The notes: generated from the sequence alone by a model not told the origin. 64,000 nucleotides of DNA from Anaeramoeba flamelloides (GCA_027625915.1 JANTQA010000076.1:992001-1056000), one strand, 5' to 3'; shown: positions 34,301 to 45,840, counted from the stretch's first letter. Program-made: numbers and translations.

Positions 34301-35559
34301 TAGAGACTTCTAAACACCAAAAATCGAAATTTAAGAAAGTTTTGAATTGGTAGAACAATAAAAACAATTTTGATCCCAGTTTTATATTTACTCTTGTGTG
34401 GCTTTTTTTTTTTTTTTTTTTTTTTTTGTATTGTTTTTGTTAATAATTTTTGTTTTTTTTTTATTGCTTCTCATATTTTTTAAAATAGTTGTTTTATGAT
34501 TTTAATTTGTTGTTACTGACAAACACTGTTTATTAAACGTACACTTTTCTGATCAAAAAGCAGTGACAAGATCATTTTATCATATGATTTTCTACAATCT
34601 TTCAACTTCAGTTACCCTATTTAAGAACTAACCCAATCAAATTTCAACAAACCTGTTACCAAAATTGGCAATCACCAAAATTTATTAATTTCATCAAAAA
34701 AAAAACAAATGAAAAATAGACGTAGATTTTCTGAAAAATTATTTTTTAGATAGTCGAATGTGTGTAAAAATAATTTCTCAACTTTTTCATTTTTGTTGAA
34801 AAAAATGATTAAATTTTTTCACCACATTTTATTTTTTTACTTTAGACAATAGTCTGTACATCATCTATTATGATCTACGAACTTTATATATATATATATA
34901 TACATCTGTTTATTTCTTTTTTTTTTGTTTATATATTGAAATAGATAAGAATCATAAACCAAAAAATATTTCAGAATTAAAAAAAAATAGATCAGTATAA
35001 ATTATCTCCTTTAAAGTACATATACTTTCACATTGGTCAAATTGTTTGATTGTTAATTTTATTTCAAAAAGGTTAATAATGAGAGTGAATCGTATATCTA
35101 AAAATATAAATTCTCATGGGTTATATGAAAATCTATGGGGTTTTCATTCAATTAGAAATTAAAAATATTTCGGGTATCTTTTGAAAATAAAATTTTCCAT
35201 TTATTCACTTCGAGAAGAGCATTCTTCTTGTCAAAATATACTTCTTCTATGAAACTAAACATTTTCTTGAAAACTGTACTTTCGCCCAATAATTCAAAAA
35301 CTAAAACATGATTTAACAATTTACAAAACAGCAAACAAAAAACACCTTTTTTGAAAAAAAAACAGTTAAAGTATGGAATAAAAATATTTCAGTCAACACT
35401 TGTTATTGAACCAAAGAGTTTGTTTATTGTGGGTTTCTTTGATCATATAGTGTTTGTGTATTCTAATAAAGCAACAATAGATTTTAATGTGAAACAATAA
35501 TTACGGGACTAATAAACTAAAATAAATGAGCTTTGAAAATTTAATAAAAAAGACAAAAA
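34301..35559. other. AT-rich spacer
   Basis: T20+ run near 34409 and a TA microsatellite at about 34881-34902. A 60-codon minus-strand frame at 35152-35334 (…STVFKKMFSFIEEVYFD…) is protein-like but isolated, and is not called. Confidence 0.45.
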
Positions 35560-36695
35560 AAAGGTACCTCACCTTGAAATTGAAAAAAAAAAAGAATAAA
35601 TTTGATTACTCCAAGACATAATGACTTTTAACACCTTTTTTCAAAAATGAATTATTTTTTTTTTAATCCTTGATCAATTTTTCCTAATTTTTGAAAAGTT
35701 CAAAATTCATCCTATTTTCTGAATTATTTATAAAAAATTATCTCTGTTAAAGAAGAAAGAAATCTTAAAACCTCTAAAAATAATTTACAAAAATACCCTT
35801 TAAAATAGATAAAATCCTCCAATTTTTGAAAGAACCCAATATAAAAAATCTTACCTAACTAAAAAATATATATGTTTTCATGTTAAACTTTTAAAATAAT
35901 TATAATTTTAATTGAAAGAACAGTTCTAATCAATTTTTTCTTTATATTGAACAAAAAAATAGTAGAAAATTAAACCCAGCCAATAAATTAAAATCCCCCC
36001 AAAATATTTTTTTAAAACCTGGAATATTCAACTTATAACATAAAGTAATACTTTTTAATTTGATTCATTATTAAATAATTAATAACCCAATCTTAATTAT
36101 TCCAGTTAATTACAAATAACCCAATGATTAAAAATATCAATAGACTTTACAATTATTTCACAATTTTTTAAAGATTTTTAAAACAGAAATAAAATCAATT
36201 CAAATAAATAATTCTTAATACAAAAAAAAATAAATGATATTCTCAAAAAACTTATTGTAATTCAAACATTTTATTGTTTATACTCTTAATATTTGAAGAA
36301 GAATATTCCCTAATCTTTTTAGATATCAAGAAATTTAATACATATTTGTGAATATAATAAATGCGCAATTGTTTCTTGATCTTCAGAGATTCAATATTTT
36401 ATTTTATTTTTACTGTATTTGTTAAACAAGAGAAATGTTTCAAGGTTATTTGTTTGTATAAAAACTCAGAAATCATTAAAAGTCGGATTTCCTTAAAATC
36501 AAAATTTTATGAAGATCATTCTTTTCTTCTTTGAAATCCAAAAACCCAACAAAAAATGGATCAGATCTTTTGACTAAAAATATTATTTGGAAAAAACGAA
36601 ATTCTTTTTAAAAATGATTCCTCGTTTCTCTAAAGGTCGATAAATTAAGTTGGGAAAATGGATTTAATCTTATCCTTGTGGAAATAAATACACCA
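35560..36695. repeat. Left arm of a 1.1-kb imperfect inverted repeat
   Basis: Inverse match to 37785-38895. Anchors: CCTTGAAATTGAAAAAAAAA near 35571 pairs with TTTCAATTTCAAG near 38875; AACCCAATCTTAATT near 36084 with AATTAAGATTGGGTT near 38359; GATCAGATCTTTTGACT near 36558 with AGTCAAAAGATCTGATC near 37902. Identity looks like about 75 percent by eye, so the pair is old. Spacer 36696-37784. Confidence 0.65.
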
Positions 36696-37330
36696 CAGTG
36701 ATCAAAATAATTCGTGCACAAAAACTATAATCTGTGTTTCAAAATATTATAAGTGCTTTTTTTTATTCTTGTACCAAGACAACGTCCAATCAACTACCCA
36801 ATAGTATACCCAAGTTCAAATCAATTTTGAATGTAAAGGTCTGGTTATATTCAGTAAAATTTAAATTATTCATGTAAATAGTTAAAAATTTTTCATAATA
36901 TTCTCAATTTTTTTGAAATTTAATGTTTTTTTGGATAATTAAAATTTTCTAAAAAATTTACTCTATTTTTTGAGATAAATTTCGCAATTTAATCCTTCAA
37001 TTTTATAATTTATTTTTAAATAATAGAACTTTAAGAAACCAATACCATATTTTTTTGGGGTTTATTATTGGTACTTTTGATTGGTTAATGTATTGGTCAA
37101 CTATAATAAAAAAACACACTTTTTATTTAGAAACACACATTAATTTTTTTTGCACACTTTATTTTGACTACAGTATTACCTTGAGTAAAAAAATAACTAA
37201 GAGTTGCTTACCACTTAACTTGAAATCATTTTCAAGAGTCTTTGTAAAAACAGTAAGATCTGCTTAAACTGGTTTTAATTGTTCCCGAATCTCTCAAAAG
37301 AAAAAGGTATATAAACAATTGCTTCGAATA
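36696..37330 (+). repeat. Direct repeat unit 1 inside the inverted-repeat loop
   Basis: Starts GTGATCAAAATAATTCGTGC, contains TTTCAAAATAT and the conserved core CCCAAGTTCAAATCAATTTT near 36810, and runs on through ATTAAAATTTTCTAAAAAATT. Parallels 37340-37760 and 39060-39400. No coding content. Confidence 0.55.
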
Positions 37331-37339
37331 AGAATCCAT

Positions 37340-37760
37340 TGATCAAAATAATTCCATTCCTAACCACAATAATCCATATTTCAAAATATAATCCGTATTG
37401 CTTGTTTACAATTTATTCCAATGGAAAATATAAATCCTTACTCATGAGAAACCTAAGTTCAAATCAATTTTGAAGGTAAACCCTTAAAATTTTGAGTAAA
37501 ATCTTAAATAAGGGATTGAATTTGTTTTAATAATATTGGGATTTTTCTGAATTTTTTTGTTTTTTTGAATTATTAGAATTTTCTGATAAATTTACTAAAT
37601 TCTTTATTTAAATTTTTGAAATTATTCCTACATTTTTCAAAGTTTCTTTTTAAATATTAGAAAGTTAAAAAATCAATATCTGACTTAATTTGTTTATGAT
37701 TATTGTTAGGTTCACTGATCTGTTGATATTTCGGTCTTCTTTAAGGGACCAGTAACTCTT
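37340..37760 (+). repeat. Direct repeat unit 2
   Basis: GATCAAAATAATTCCATTCC, ATATTTCAAAATATAATCC and CCTAAGTTCAAATCAATTTT align in order with unit 1, followed by similar TTTCTGAATTTTTTTG and TTAGAATTTTCTGATAAATT phrases. Confidence 0.55.
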
Positions 37761-37784
37761 ATTTATTTTTTTTCCCAAAGGTAA

Positions 37785-38895
37785 TAGAGTAATTATTTAC
37801 ATAAGGATACAATTAAACCCAATAAGAAACCTCGTTTGTCAACTTTAGAGAAATGAATAATCATTTTTAAAAGATTTCATTTTTACCAATGGAATTTTCA
37901 GTCAAAAGATCTGATCCTTTTTTGTTGGGTTTTTGGATCAAATTAGAAAAATAAAAATTTGCAAAAAAATTTATTTTTAAAGAAATAACACTTTTATTAA
38001 TTTCAGAGAGTCTTTATGAACAAGTAACGTTGTGTTTTTAATATTATTTTAAAAATATATGAAAAATAAATCAAATATTGTATCCTTGAAGATCTAAAAA
38101 ATTTGAACATTTATTTTATTCACAAATATTTATTCAATTTCTTGAAATTTAAAAGACTTATCAATATACTTTTTCAAATATCTCGAGTATAAACAAGGAA
38201 ATATTTGTATTAAAATCAGGTATTTGATAATATCTATTATTTTTTTTATTATTAGATATATGCATTTGAATTGTTTTATTTGTTGCAAAATCTTGAAAAA
38301 ATTGAGAAATAAATGTAAAACCTATTTGATACATTTAATCTTTGGGTTGCTAATGACTTACTGAATCAATTAAGATTGGGTTTATAATTATTGATTATAA
38401 ATAATCAAATTAAAAAGTATTTCTTTAGATAATTAGTTGAATTTTCCAGGTTTTAAAAAAGTATTTCGGGAGAATTTTTAATTCGATTCTTTGGTTCTTT
38501 TTCTCATATTTTTTAATTTAATCCCTAGAAAAAAGACATTTCCTAGGTTCTTTGAATCAAAAAATTATATTTTTTACAAGTTTAAAATAATTATTGTATT
38601 TTTTTTGAGATTAAGTAGATTTTTTAAACTTGGTTATTTTAGAACTTAGTGGTTTCATTTTTAAAGTTTATTTTTGTCCACTTCCTTTACAGGTAATAAG
38701 ATTTCAATCTTCTTTCAAAGTAAATAATTTTTTCCAAATAATTTGGAAATATGTTGGATTTTGAACTTTTCAAAAATGGAAAAAGGGATAAGACATTTAA
38801 AAACAATAATTCATTTCTGAAAATAGTATTAAAAGTAAGTTCTGTATTGTAGTTATCAGATTTTTACTCAATTTTTCAATTTCAAGATACGGTAA
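37785..38895. repeat. Right arm of the 1.1-kb imperfect inverted repeat
   Basis: See the left arm at 35560-36695 for pairing anchors. No open frame of note lies in either arm. Confidence 0.65.
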
Positions 38896-39059
38896 AATTT
38901 TTTTTAATTTGTGAGTAAATTTACTTGAAGATTTTTTTTAGTTTACAAGTTCCAAAACAAAAAAACATACTTTTGATTTTGAAAACATATTCTAAACTTT
39001 AACACATTTAATATTTTGACAAGAGTAAAGTAAGATTACGAAATTTGAAAAAAAGAGAA

Positions 39060-39400
39060 TACAATGATCAAAATAATGCCTTTCCAAACCAATAGAACCA
39101 GTATTTCAAAATATAACCTCTGCTTTTTTTTTTTCTTCATGTTCCAAGGGAAAATCCAATTTAAAACCCAATATTATACCCAAGTTCAAATCAATTTTGA
39201 TCGGTAAGTTCCTTGATATTTTCTGTAAAATTTATATTTTGAATGCAATATGTTCAAATTTTAATCATAAGATTCCCTAATTTTGGGTAAAGTTTCTGAT
39301 TATTAAAATGTTCTTCAAAAAAAAAATACGTAAATAATTTTTCAAAATATTACGAAAATAAAAATCAAAAAGAAGCTTAATAATTCTCTTTTTACACATA
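39060..39400 (+). repeat. Direct repeat unit 3, outside the right arm
   Basis: AATGATCAAAATAATGCC, AGTATTTCAAAATATAACC and ACCCAAGTTCAAATCAATTT match units 1 and 2 in order. Its position beyond the right arm suggests that duplication of this unit came before or accompanied the inversion. Confidence 0.55.
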
Positions 39401-39571
39401 ATTTATTTTAGTTTACAACGATTTATTTAATTGTTATAAAACCCTCTTCACAGCACATGATTGTTTTCATTCAATTCTGAAAGTCTTGTTGAGAATAAAT
39501 TTTCGAACACAATATCATTTTTTTTAAAAACTATTTTTTGATTACAATAAAAATAAAAAAACCTTTTCTAA

Positions 39572-40296
39572 ATGAGCAACCGAAGACAAAACAGAAGAAA
39601 AAATCGGGAAAAGAGTAATCAAGAACAAAATAATCGAAATGATAATCAAGAACAAAAGGGTAATGATTTGCAAGATTTTTTAAAGCAAAAGCAAGCAAAA
39701 AGAAGCAAGGTGAGGGAAAGAAGAAGAAGAAGGAAAAACAACACCAAAATAGATGAACAACAATTAAAAGAAGAAGAAGAAGAAATGAAAAAAGAAAAAG
39801 AAAAAAGAAAAGAGAGAACCAAAAAAAGAATCAAAAGTAAAGCAATGGAGCTCCAATTTGAAGTACCAAATTTTGACAAAGAGAAACTTGAGCAAATAAA
39901 AAGGTTTAAAGAAGAGATGAGGGAAATGGAAAAACTCGAAAGAAGGCTCAAGCCTTTTCTTATATACTTTTTCCAAAGGTTTCCATACATAAACGATACT
40001 GTACTTGCAGACAGAATTTATTCTGTTTCTGATCGGCTTCTAAAGAACAAAAGGTAGGTCTACCTTTTTTCATTTATTCTAATTTTTACATTCGACAAAT
40101 TGTTATAAAAGTTTATTCGTGCCATAACAAGAAACAACTTCTTTGATGGAAACTTTTTTCAAAAGGCAAAAGTTTTTTGTAAAACATTTGTTTTGGTGTT
40201 TTTCTGAAATTTAAAAAAAATAAAAGCAATGGGTAACTATTTAACAAAAGAAATCTTTTGAATAATTCCTTTTTCAGGGAAACAGTTTTCAATTAA
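39572..40296 (+). CDS. Small charged coiled-coil protein, unrecognised (about 166 aa)
   Basis: The first exon, 39572-40053, starts at ATG after AAACCTTTTCTAA. Read without splicing it ends KNKR then TAG. A donor, AAAAG/GTAGGT, overlaps that stop. A strong acceptor, CCTTTTTCAG at 40277, follows 224 nt later and continues in phase as RETVFN then TAA (40278-40296), giving 166 residues. Residues 1-35 are Asn/Arg/Gln-rich, 35-95 very basic and Glu/Lys-rich with a long predicted helix or coiled coil, and 110-161 a less charged helical segment (LKPFLIYFFQRFPYINDTVLADRIYSV, in parts). No known domain. The basic content suggests a nuclear or nucleolar site, but this is only inference. Confidence 0.6.
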
Positions 40297-41158
40297 GGGT
40301 TTAGTCACCTAACCGTGGATTTGCTCTATACTCAAGGGGCAACTTGAAACCAAAATGATCTTTTGAAATTGTACTTCTTTTGTTTGACAAAATTCAAATA
40401 ACAAAAAAAAAAATTTAATAAGATGATCTTTATTACAAAAATAGTAATTAACAAAAAGAAATTCAAAGTATCTCCATTTCCAAAATCTAAATCACAAAAA
40501 AAAGATTAAAGGGATTCTCAAGTCTAAAAAAACAAATTTTTTAAAAAAAATTACTTGTAAAAACATGAAAAATTCAGAAATCATTTTTACATATGTGTTC
40601 CTTTATTTTATACTGTTAAATTCTAATAAATGGTTGAAAATTTTTACTTGATTTTCCTTTTTGAAATTTTTATGCTCAACTTTGAATAAAGCATTTTATA
40701 AAGTCAAGTTTTCAAGAAACTCTGTAAAATTGGTTGTTCTTCAAAATATTCTTTGTCCTGGACTATTTGATAAGAAACAGTTCAAAGATTTATAAAAATG
40801 GAAAATTAACTACAAATTTTTTGAAATTTATTAGAATTAATCAGTATTTGCACTAAAAAAAAGAAAAAAATATCCAGAATATAAAAAAAATTCAATTTAA
40901 TTATAGTAAAGATCTCAATGACAAAAACCAGAATTACCAAAAAAAAGCTTCATAGAATGCAATTGGCAAAAAAAAACAATTAAAGATTCATACAAATATC
41001 AAAAAAAAAATTCATAGGATCTTCAATACCAAAAAATTTTCATGTAAGAAATAAAAAGAAAAGTTTAAAATTACCCTCGATTTTCAAAAATTCAAATTTA
41101 GAGAAAAAATTAAAAAATATACCAATTACAAAAATTCACAAAACAAAAAAACAAGTTT
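40297..41158. other. AT-rich spacer
   Basis: Apart from a GC-richer 60 nt directly after the preceding gene (40300-40360, probably its 3' UTR), there are only A/T runs. Confidence 0.5.
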
Positions 41159-41160
41159 TA

Positions 41161-41326
41161 CAGTACAGCCATTATAAAAAAGTGTTTACTTTTTTTTTTT
41201 TTTTTGGAAGATTGTCAGAATTAAAACTTTTTAAAGTTTTCTATTTTAAAAGTGAAAACTTTAAAAAGTTTTAATTCTGACAATCCTCCATAAAAAAAAA
41301 AAATAATCACACCTTTAAAACGACTG
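41161..41326. mobile_element. MITE with CAGTACAGCC...ACGACTG ends (166 bp)
   Basis: Flanked by TA on both sides (41159-41160 and 41327-41328). The outer ends CAGTACAGCCATTATAAAAA and TTTAAAACGACTG are inverse, followed by a T16 run (left) or A run (right). The inner arms, GATTGTCAGAATTAAAACTT and AAGTTTTAATTCTGACAATC, are near-perfect inverse repeats. CAGT/ACTG termini and TA duplication are Tc1/mariner-like, but the interior differs from family A, so this is a separate family. Confidence 0.8.
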
Positions 41327-42450
41327 TATCACAATTTAAAAAAATTCAAATGAAAAAAAAAAAAAAATGACCATTTCTCAATTTCCAAAAAATCCAAATT
41401 AGAAAAAAAAAAATTACTTGTAACTTCTTTTCTGTATCTAAATGCAAAAATACTACAATTTAAAACAAATTGCTTTCTTTTAGTACACAATCAATTCAAT
41501 TCGATTTAATCTAATTTGTGGTTATTTTATAGCCACCCTATATTTAACAGAGTAAGGATTTTGGTAGATTCTTATGATAAAAAAATAACTTTTAAAAATT
41601 TGAAAAATGAAAAAAAATTTTTTTGAGATCTCAAAAAGTACTCAAATACCGACACTTCAAGACTAACACAGTTGTTTTCAAAATTATATATTCAAAACCA
41701 TTTAAATTGGAAATTGAGTTTCACTTTTTGGTGTTTTTTTTCTAAAAGTGTCTCTTTTTTGATTGTTGATTTTTAGAGATCGAGAGAAAAACACATATCA
41801 ACAGTTGGGCGGTTTTTAATTGTTATCATGTTGCTTATAAAAATTGTTAAAAATTATTTTTCGAGTTCAAAAATTATTTTTCACCTTAATGATTTGACCC
41901 TTAACTTTAATTGTTGGTTTTTGTATTGTATAGTTCAAATTCATTTGGATAATCCATCCTTGAAAAAGGGAATTTGTAAAAAGTAAAAAAAAAATAAAAT
42001 ATGTATTAATCAAAAATAATAATAATAATAATAAAATTTTTCATTTTTTAATAAATTTTTTTTTTATTTAAATGAAAATATAATTTTATTAGTATTTTTG
42101 AAGAGAGAAAATTACTTTTCTCAAGTACTGCTTTATCCTTAAACTAAAAAATAATAACTTTTTATGATTATTGAAGTAATATAAATTATACTCGAGATGT
42201 TTTTTTACTTCAATTTTCTTAAAGGGGATTTATGAGCAAAATTATAGATTCCACGATTATTCATGGGAAGCAACATACACAAATTATCTTTATGGGTGAA
42301 AAAGCAAAAACAAAAAAATAAGAAAAAAAAAAATTAAATTTAAAAAGATTTTATAAGAAGTAATTGGTAAAAAATCGAAAAAAAAAAAAAAAAAATCCCA
42401 ATGCTATCTTTAATTAAGAACACCCAAAATCACATCCAAGATACTTTTGG
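41327..42450. other. AT-rich spacer
   Basis: No gene recognised. Short ATA/AAT microsatellite near 42016-42033. Confidence 0.5.
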
Positions 42451-42711
42451 TTAATCTAATTTAATTTGATAATTGATCATGGATGTTCCTTTGGGAGTTT
42501 GTTGTTTAATTGTTGTAATTTCCTTTTTCTTTTTGATCTCGAGATTTGCTGTAAACCTTTGGTATTTTTTGCCTTTGCTTTTTAGATTTTTATTTCCAAG
42601 TTAGTCATACTTCCGTATTTCAGTGTCTTTGGATAGCAAGTAATCACTTGATCTTTTTCCTTTGAAACTCTTCTTCCCAATATAAAGAAAATTCAGTCCA
42701 GGGTGAAAAAA
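42451..42711 (-). CDS. Possible coding segment, divergent to the RBR gene
   Basis: A GC-richer island on the minus strand. One frame reads ...FKGKRSSDYLLSKDTEIRKYD, an in-frame TAA (42601-42603), then LGNKNLKSKGKKYQRFTANL...INYQIKLD and TAA (42451-42453). Residue mix on both sides of the internal stop is protein-like. GTATGACTAAC at 42610 looks like a donor plus branch site, and a 33-nt intron to AAAAG (42578) would remove the stop in phase (giving EIRN-KGKKYQ), but that is very short. No ATG or family was found. It could be the end of an undetected gene, or a decayed one. Confidence 0.3.
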
Positions 42712-43113
42712 TGAAAAATAAATAATTACTTTTTTTATTTTTAATTGATTCTAATCATTTTTTCAACAAAAACAAAAAATGTTTTTTTTAATTTTTTTTC
42801 AAAATTATTCCAAAAATCTTCGAAGGAATATATTAACTAACACATTCATAATTTTAATTGAGATTAAAATATTTTAAATAATCATTTCCCAAAAAAAAAA
42901 AGCGCATATAAAAAAAATTATATTAAAAAATTGTTTGTGTCGTAAAAAAATATCAAAGATTCAAATTTTGGTTAAATTAGATAATTCAATCAAAAATAGC
43001 ACCCAATATAATTGAGGTTAATCATATTAAACCAATTAAAAAAATAAAAAAAATAAAAATACAAAAATGTCTATAGGGAGGTAACCGAAGAATTAACAAA
43101 GGAATTCAGAAAA
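42712..43113. other. Presumed 5' region of the RBR ligase gene
   Basis: AT-rich. The RBR frame stays open upstream of its ATG to 43057 (EVTEELTKEFRKM is protein-like), with a TATAG acceptor-like site at 43072-43076, so a first coding exon may lie in this stretch. Confidence 0.4.
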
Positions 43114-44499
43114 ATGCAACAGAAGCGCAAGACAAAGGTCATTAAAAACATCAATTATACCAATAAGTCACTAATGCAAGATGCAGTGCTCGTCGTTCCA
43201 GATATCGAAGAGGGGTATTTACAACGAATGATTTATTTACATATTGACTTTGAGGTATTAAAAGAACAGAAGAAAAACCCATTGCATACTTTAATGGATA
43301 TAATTACCAAAAGCGCGTATCCTAAAAAAAAGATAGAGCTTATAAAGAAAAACAAGAATTATGAGAATGAAATCAAAGAAAATCAAAATAAAAATAAAAA
43401 CAAAAAAAATAAAAAGGATCAAACAGATGAAAAAGAAGAAGAAGAAGAAAAATACTGTAAAAGTTGTTTGTACAAGCACCCTGTCAAAGAGATGGTTAGT
43501 TGCAAAGCAGGGCATTTGGTCTGTAAGGGTTGCTTATACGCGTATGTGAAAGAGGCCCTTGGTAGATCAACAGTTGACATAAAATGCCCCTGTGATGAAA
43601 ATTGCAAAGAAGGCTTTACCAGAAAAATGATTCAAAGGGCAGTCCCCGAAAAGACTTTTTATTATTTTCAACGATTATCAAAAAAATTTTTGTGTACTTG
43701 CTGCTATCTTGAGTACCCATTTATCGATTCGGTTAGTTGTAATGCTGGGCATATGTTTTGTAAGAATTGTTTACACACATTGGTGAAAGTGGCAATTGGG
43801 AAGAGTCAAACGAAGATCAATTGTCCAAGCTTTGAAAAATGCGAGAAGGGCTTTTCAGATAACAGTATTGAAATTGCAGTCCCAGCGAAGACCTATAATT
43901 ACTACCAGAATCTTGTTCGTGAAGAAATATTGCGAAAACTCGGGAATGAGCAATTAATCAGATGCCCGCAATGCAATTACGCCGTGGTGGCAAGTGATTA
44001 TAGGAAAAATCATCCTAGCATCGCAGAATATATTTTTGAATGTCTAAACCCAGATTGTTACAAGGACTCCTGTCTATTATGTGGCAAGGACGCACACCCA
44101 GGATATGATTGCGAATATAATGAGAAAAGCATTCTCTCAGAAGAAGACGAAATCAGGAAATTCATCGAAGAGGAAAAGACGAAGGCGCTATTAAGGGTTT
44201 GTAATAAATGTGGCCAAAATTATTTTAAAACTCAAGGATGTAACAAAGTCATTTGCTCAAATTGCGGAGAGTACATGTGTTATTTATGCCAAAAGAGTAT
44301 CAATGATGTAAAATATGGTCATTTTTCCTCTGACGGGAATGGATGCCAGCTATTTACAGGCCCAGAAGAGGATGATCTAAGAATTGAAAGGGCTGAAAAT
44401 GAGGCAATCGAAAAGGTGGAAAGACTTTTAAAAAATAAGGGAGATATTAGAAAACAACTTCGTTTCGAGAGAATAGGTCTTTTTACAAAAAAATATTAA
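43114..44499 (+). CDS. RNF216-like RBR E3 ubiquitin ligase with duplicated RING1-like domain
   Basis: Takes ubiquitin from an E2 onto its own RING2 cysteine, then onto substrate (known for RBR ligases). 461 residues. Order: a UBA/CUE-like stretch at about 24-70 (VLVVPDIEEGYLQRMI), as in RNF216; a Lys/Asn/Glu linker; a first RING1-like module (C115, C118, C130, H134, C137, C140, C158, C160/C164); a second, similar module (C194, C197, C209, H213, C216, C219, C237, C243); an IBR (C284, C287, C310, C315, C320, C323, H328, C333); and RING2 (C363, C366, C376, C381, C384, C389, C392, H403, C411). C376 in TQGCNKV is the catalytic position. The IBR-RING2 text (LIRCPQCNY, RVCNKCG, MCYLC) is closest to RNF216/TRIAD3. 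Human RNF216 has one RING1. Start chosen at the only upstream ATG in frame; an upstream exon is possible. Confidence 0.93.
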   Translation: MQQKRKTKVIKNINYTNKSLMQDAVLVVPDIEEGYLQRMIYLHIDFEVLKEQKKNPLHTLMDIITKSAYPKKKIELIKKNKNYENEIKENQNKNKNKKNKKDQTDEKEEEEEKYCKSCLYKHPVKEMVSCKAGHLVCKGCLYAYVKEALGRSTVDIKCPCDENCKEGFTRKMIQRAVPEKTFYYFQRLSKKFLCTCCYLEYPFIDSVSCNAGHMFCKNCLHTLVKVAIGKSQTKINCPSFEKCEKGFSDNSIEIAVPAKTYNYYQNLVREEILRKLGNEQLIRCPQCNYAVVASDYRKNHPSIAEYIFECLNPDCYKDSCLLCGKDAHPGYDCEYNEKSILSEEDEIRKFIEEEKTKALLRVCNKCGQNYFKTQGCNKVICSNCGEYMCYLCQKSINDVKYGHFSSDGNGCQLFTGPEEDDLRIERAENEAIEKVERLLKNKGDIRKQLRFERIGLFTKKY

Positions 44500-45840
44500 A
44501 TGATTATTCTCAATTTTTGAAAAAGATACTAAGATTAATTGTTTGCATTAGCCATTGATTTAATTTAGACTCATTGTGAAAGTTTCAATAAACACAGATA
44601 TTAAAAATAAACAAAAAAAAAAAAAAATTCCAAAACAAACAATATCCTCTTATTTATTTTCTTTTTCTTTTTCTTTTTCTCGTTCTTTTTAATTTTATTT
44701 TTGTTTTCACAGGTATTTTTTTTGATTCTGTTTACATTGGTTGTTTTTTTTTTGTGTGTGTGCTCAATTAATTATAAGAAATTTAAAATTATTATTTTAA
44801 TTTTTTTCTTTTGCCTTGAATTTGTTCCTTAAGCTTGCTTTTTAATCAAAAAAAAAAAAAAAATTATTTTTTTTTGGAAATGAGGTAATATTAAATACAA
44901 AAAAATCATTTAAATAAATAAAGAATATTCTTTAGAGGCTTTCATGATAACATATATAATCATGATATTAACAATTAAATTGCTATATTATTAAAAAAAA
45001 TTTCGATTAGACCAACTTTATCCTGAAAAATCATAAAATCGTGATATTCCACATGATCGCGATATTCCATATTATCGCGAAAAAATGAAAAATTATTATT
45101 TTGAATTCCTTACAAAATCTTGTGACTTTTACAATACTTTCCCCTTTTTGACTTTAAAAGTGTTGGAAAGGGCTGTGAATTGTCTTTATTGTTTGATTGA
45201 AATAAAGATTTATTAAAGGGTGTGAGTTTGTTTGTTGTGGAAAAAATTTTTTTTTCTATTTTATATTTTTTTTCAAACAAAAGTAAAATCTCCTGTGATT
45301 TTAAAATCAAAAAATAATCATCGTTTTCAACAATTTACTTGAATACAAAAAAAAGATTGGTTTTTTGAAAAGATGGGATTATTACCTCCCTTGCGCAATC
45401 ATAAAAAAAAATTTTCAAAAAAAAATTAAACATTTGATAATTTTTTACTTTTTGATAACTTCACTTATCATACACAAATATTGATTAATAAGAGATCTAC
45501 TATCAAAAAATTATTTTTTAAAGAGATTTTAGAATTGAAAGTTGGAAAATTCGATTTTACAGGTTAAGATTTTTTTCAAATTTAATACTCAAAATATGAA
45601 TTATTTTTTTATTACTCGCGTTTTAGAGGTTATAATTATATTTTATAAGTTTTTTAGGTTTAATAAGTATCTTTCAAATAGGTAAACAATTATTTTGAGC
45701 ATTATGGAATTATTTATTAATTTAAATTGAAAAAAATATTGTTTTTTGATTTTTCCTTACTTTTATGTTTTGGTTAATTTTTGTTATAAACCGAAAATTT
45801 ATAAGATTTTTCAGTTTATTTCAAAAAGTCAATAAGAATA
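44500..45840. other. AT-rich spacer with a small CG-containing tandem repeat
   Basis: 45038-45080 holds 2.4 copies of an 18-bp unit, ATCGYGATATTCCAYATK. A TTG-started 66-codon minus-strand frame at 45110-45310 is mildly protein-like but unsupported. Confidence 0.45.

Noticed and set aside
35152-35334. 60-codon minus-strand frame, STVFKKMFSFIEEVYFD
   Set aside because: Looks like protein, but is isolated, lacks an ATG start context and lies next to a repeat arm; kept only as a remark.
45110-45310. 66-codon minus-strand frame
   Set aside because: TTG start and Lys/Asn/Ser-rich residues that low-GC DNA gives readily; no partner exon found.
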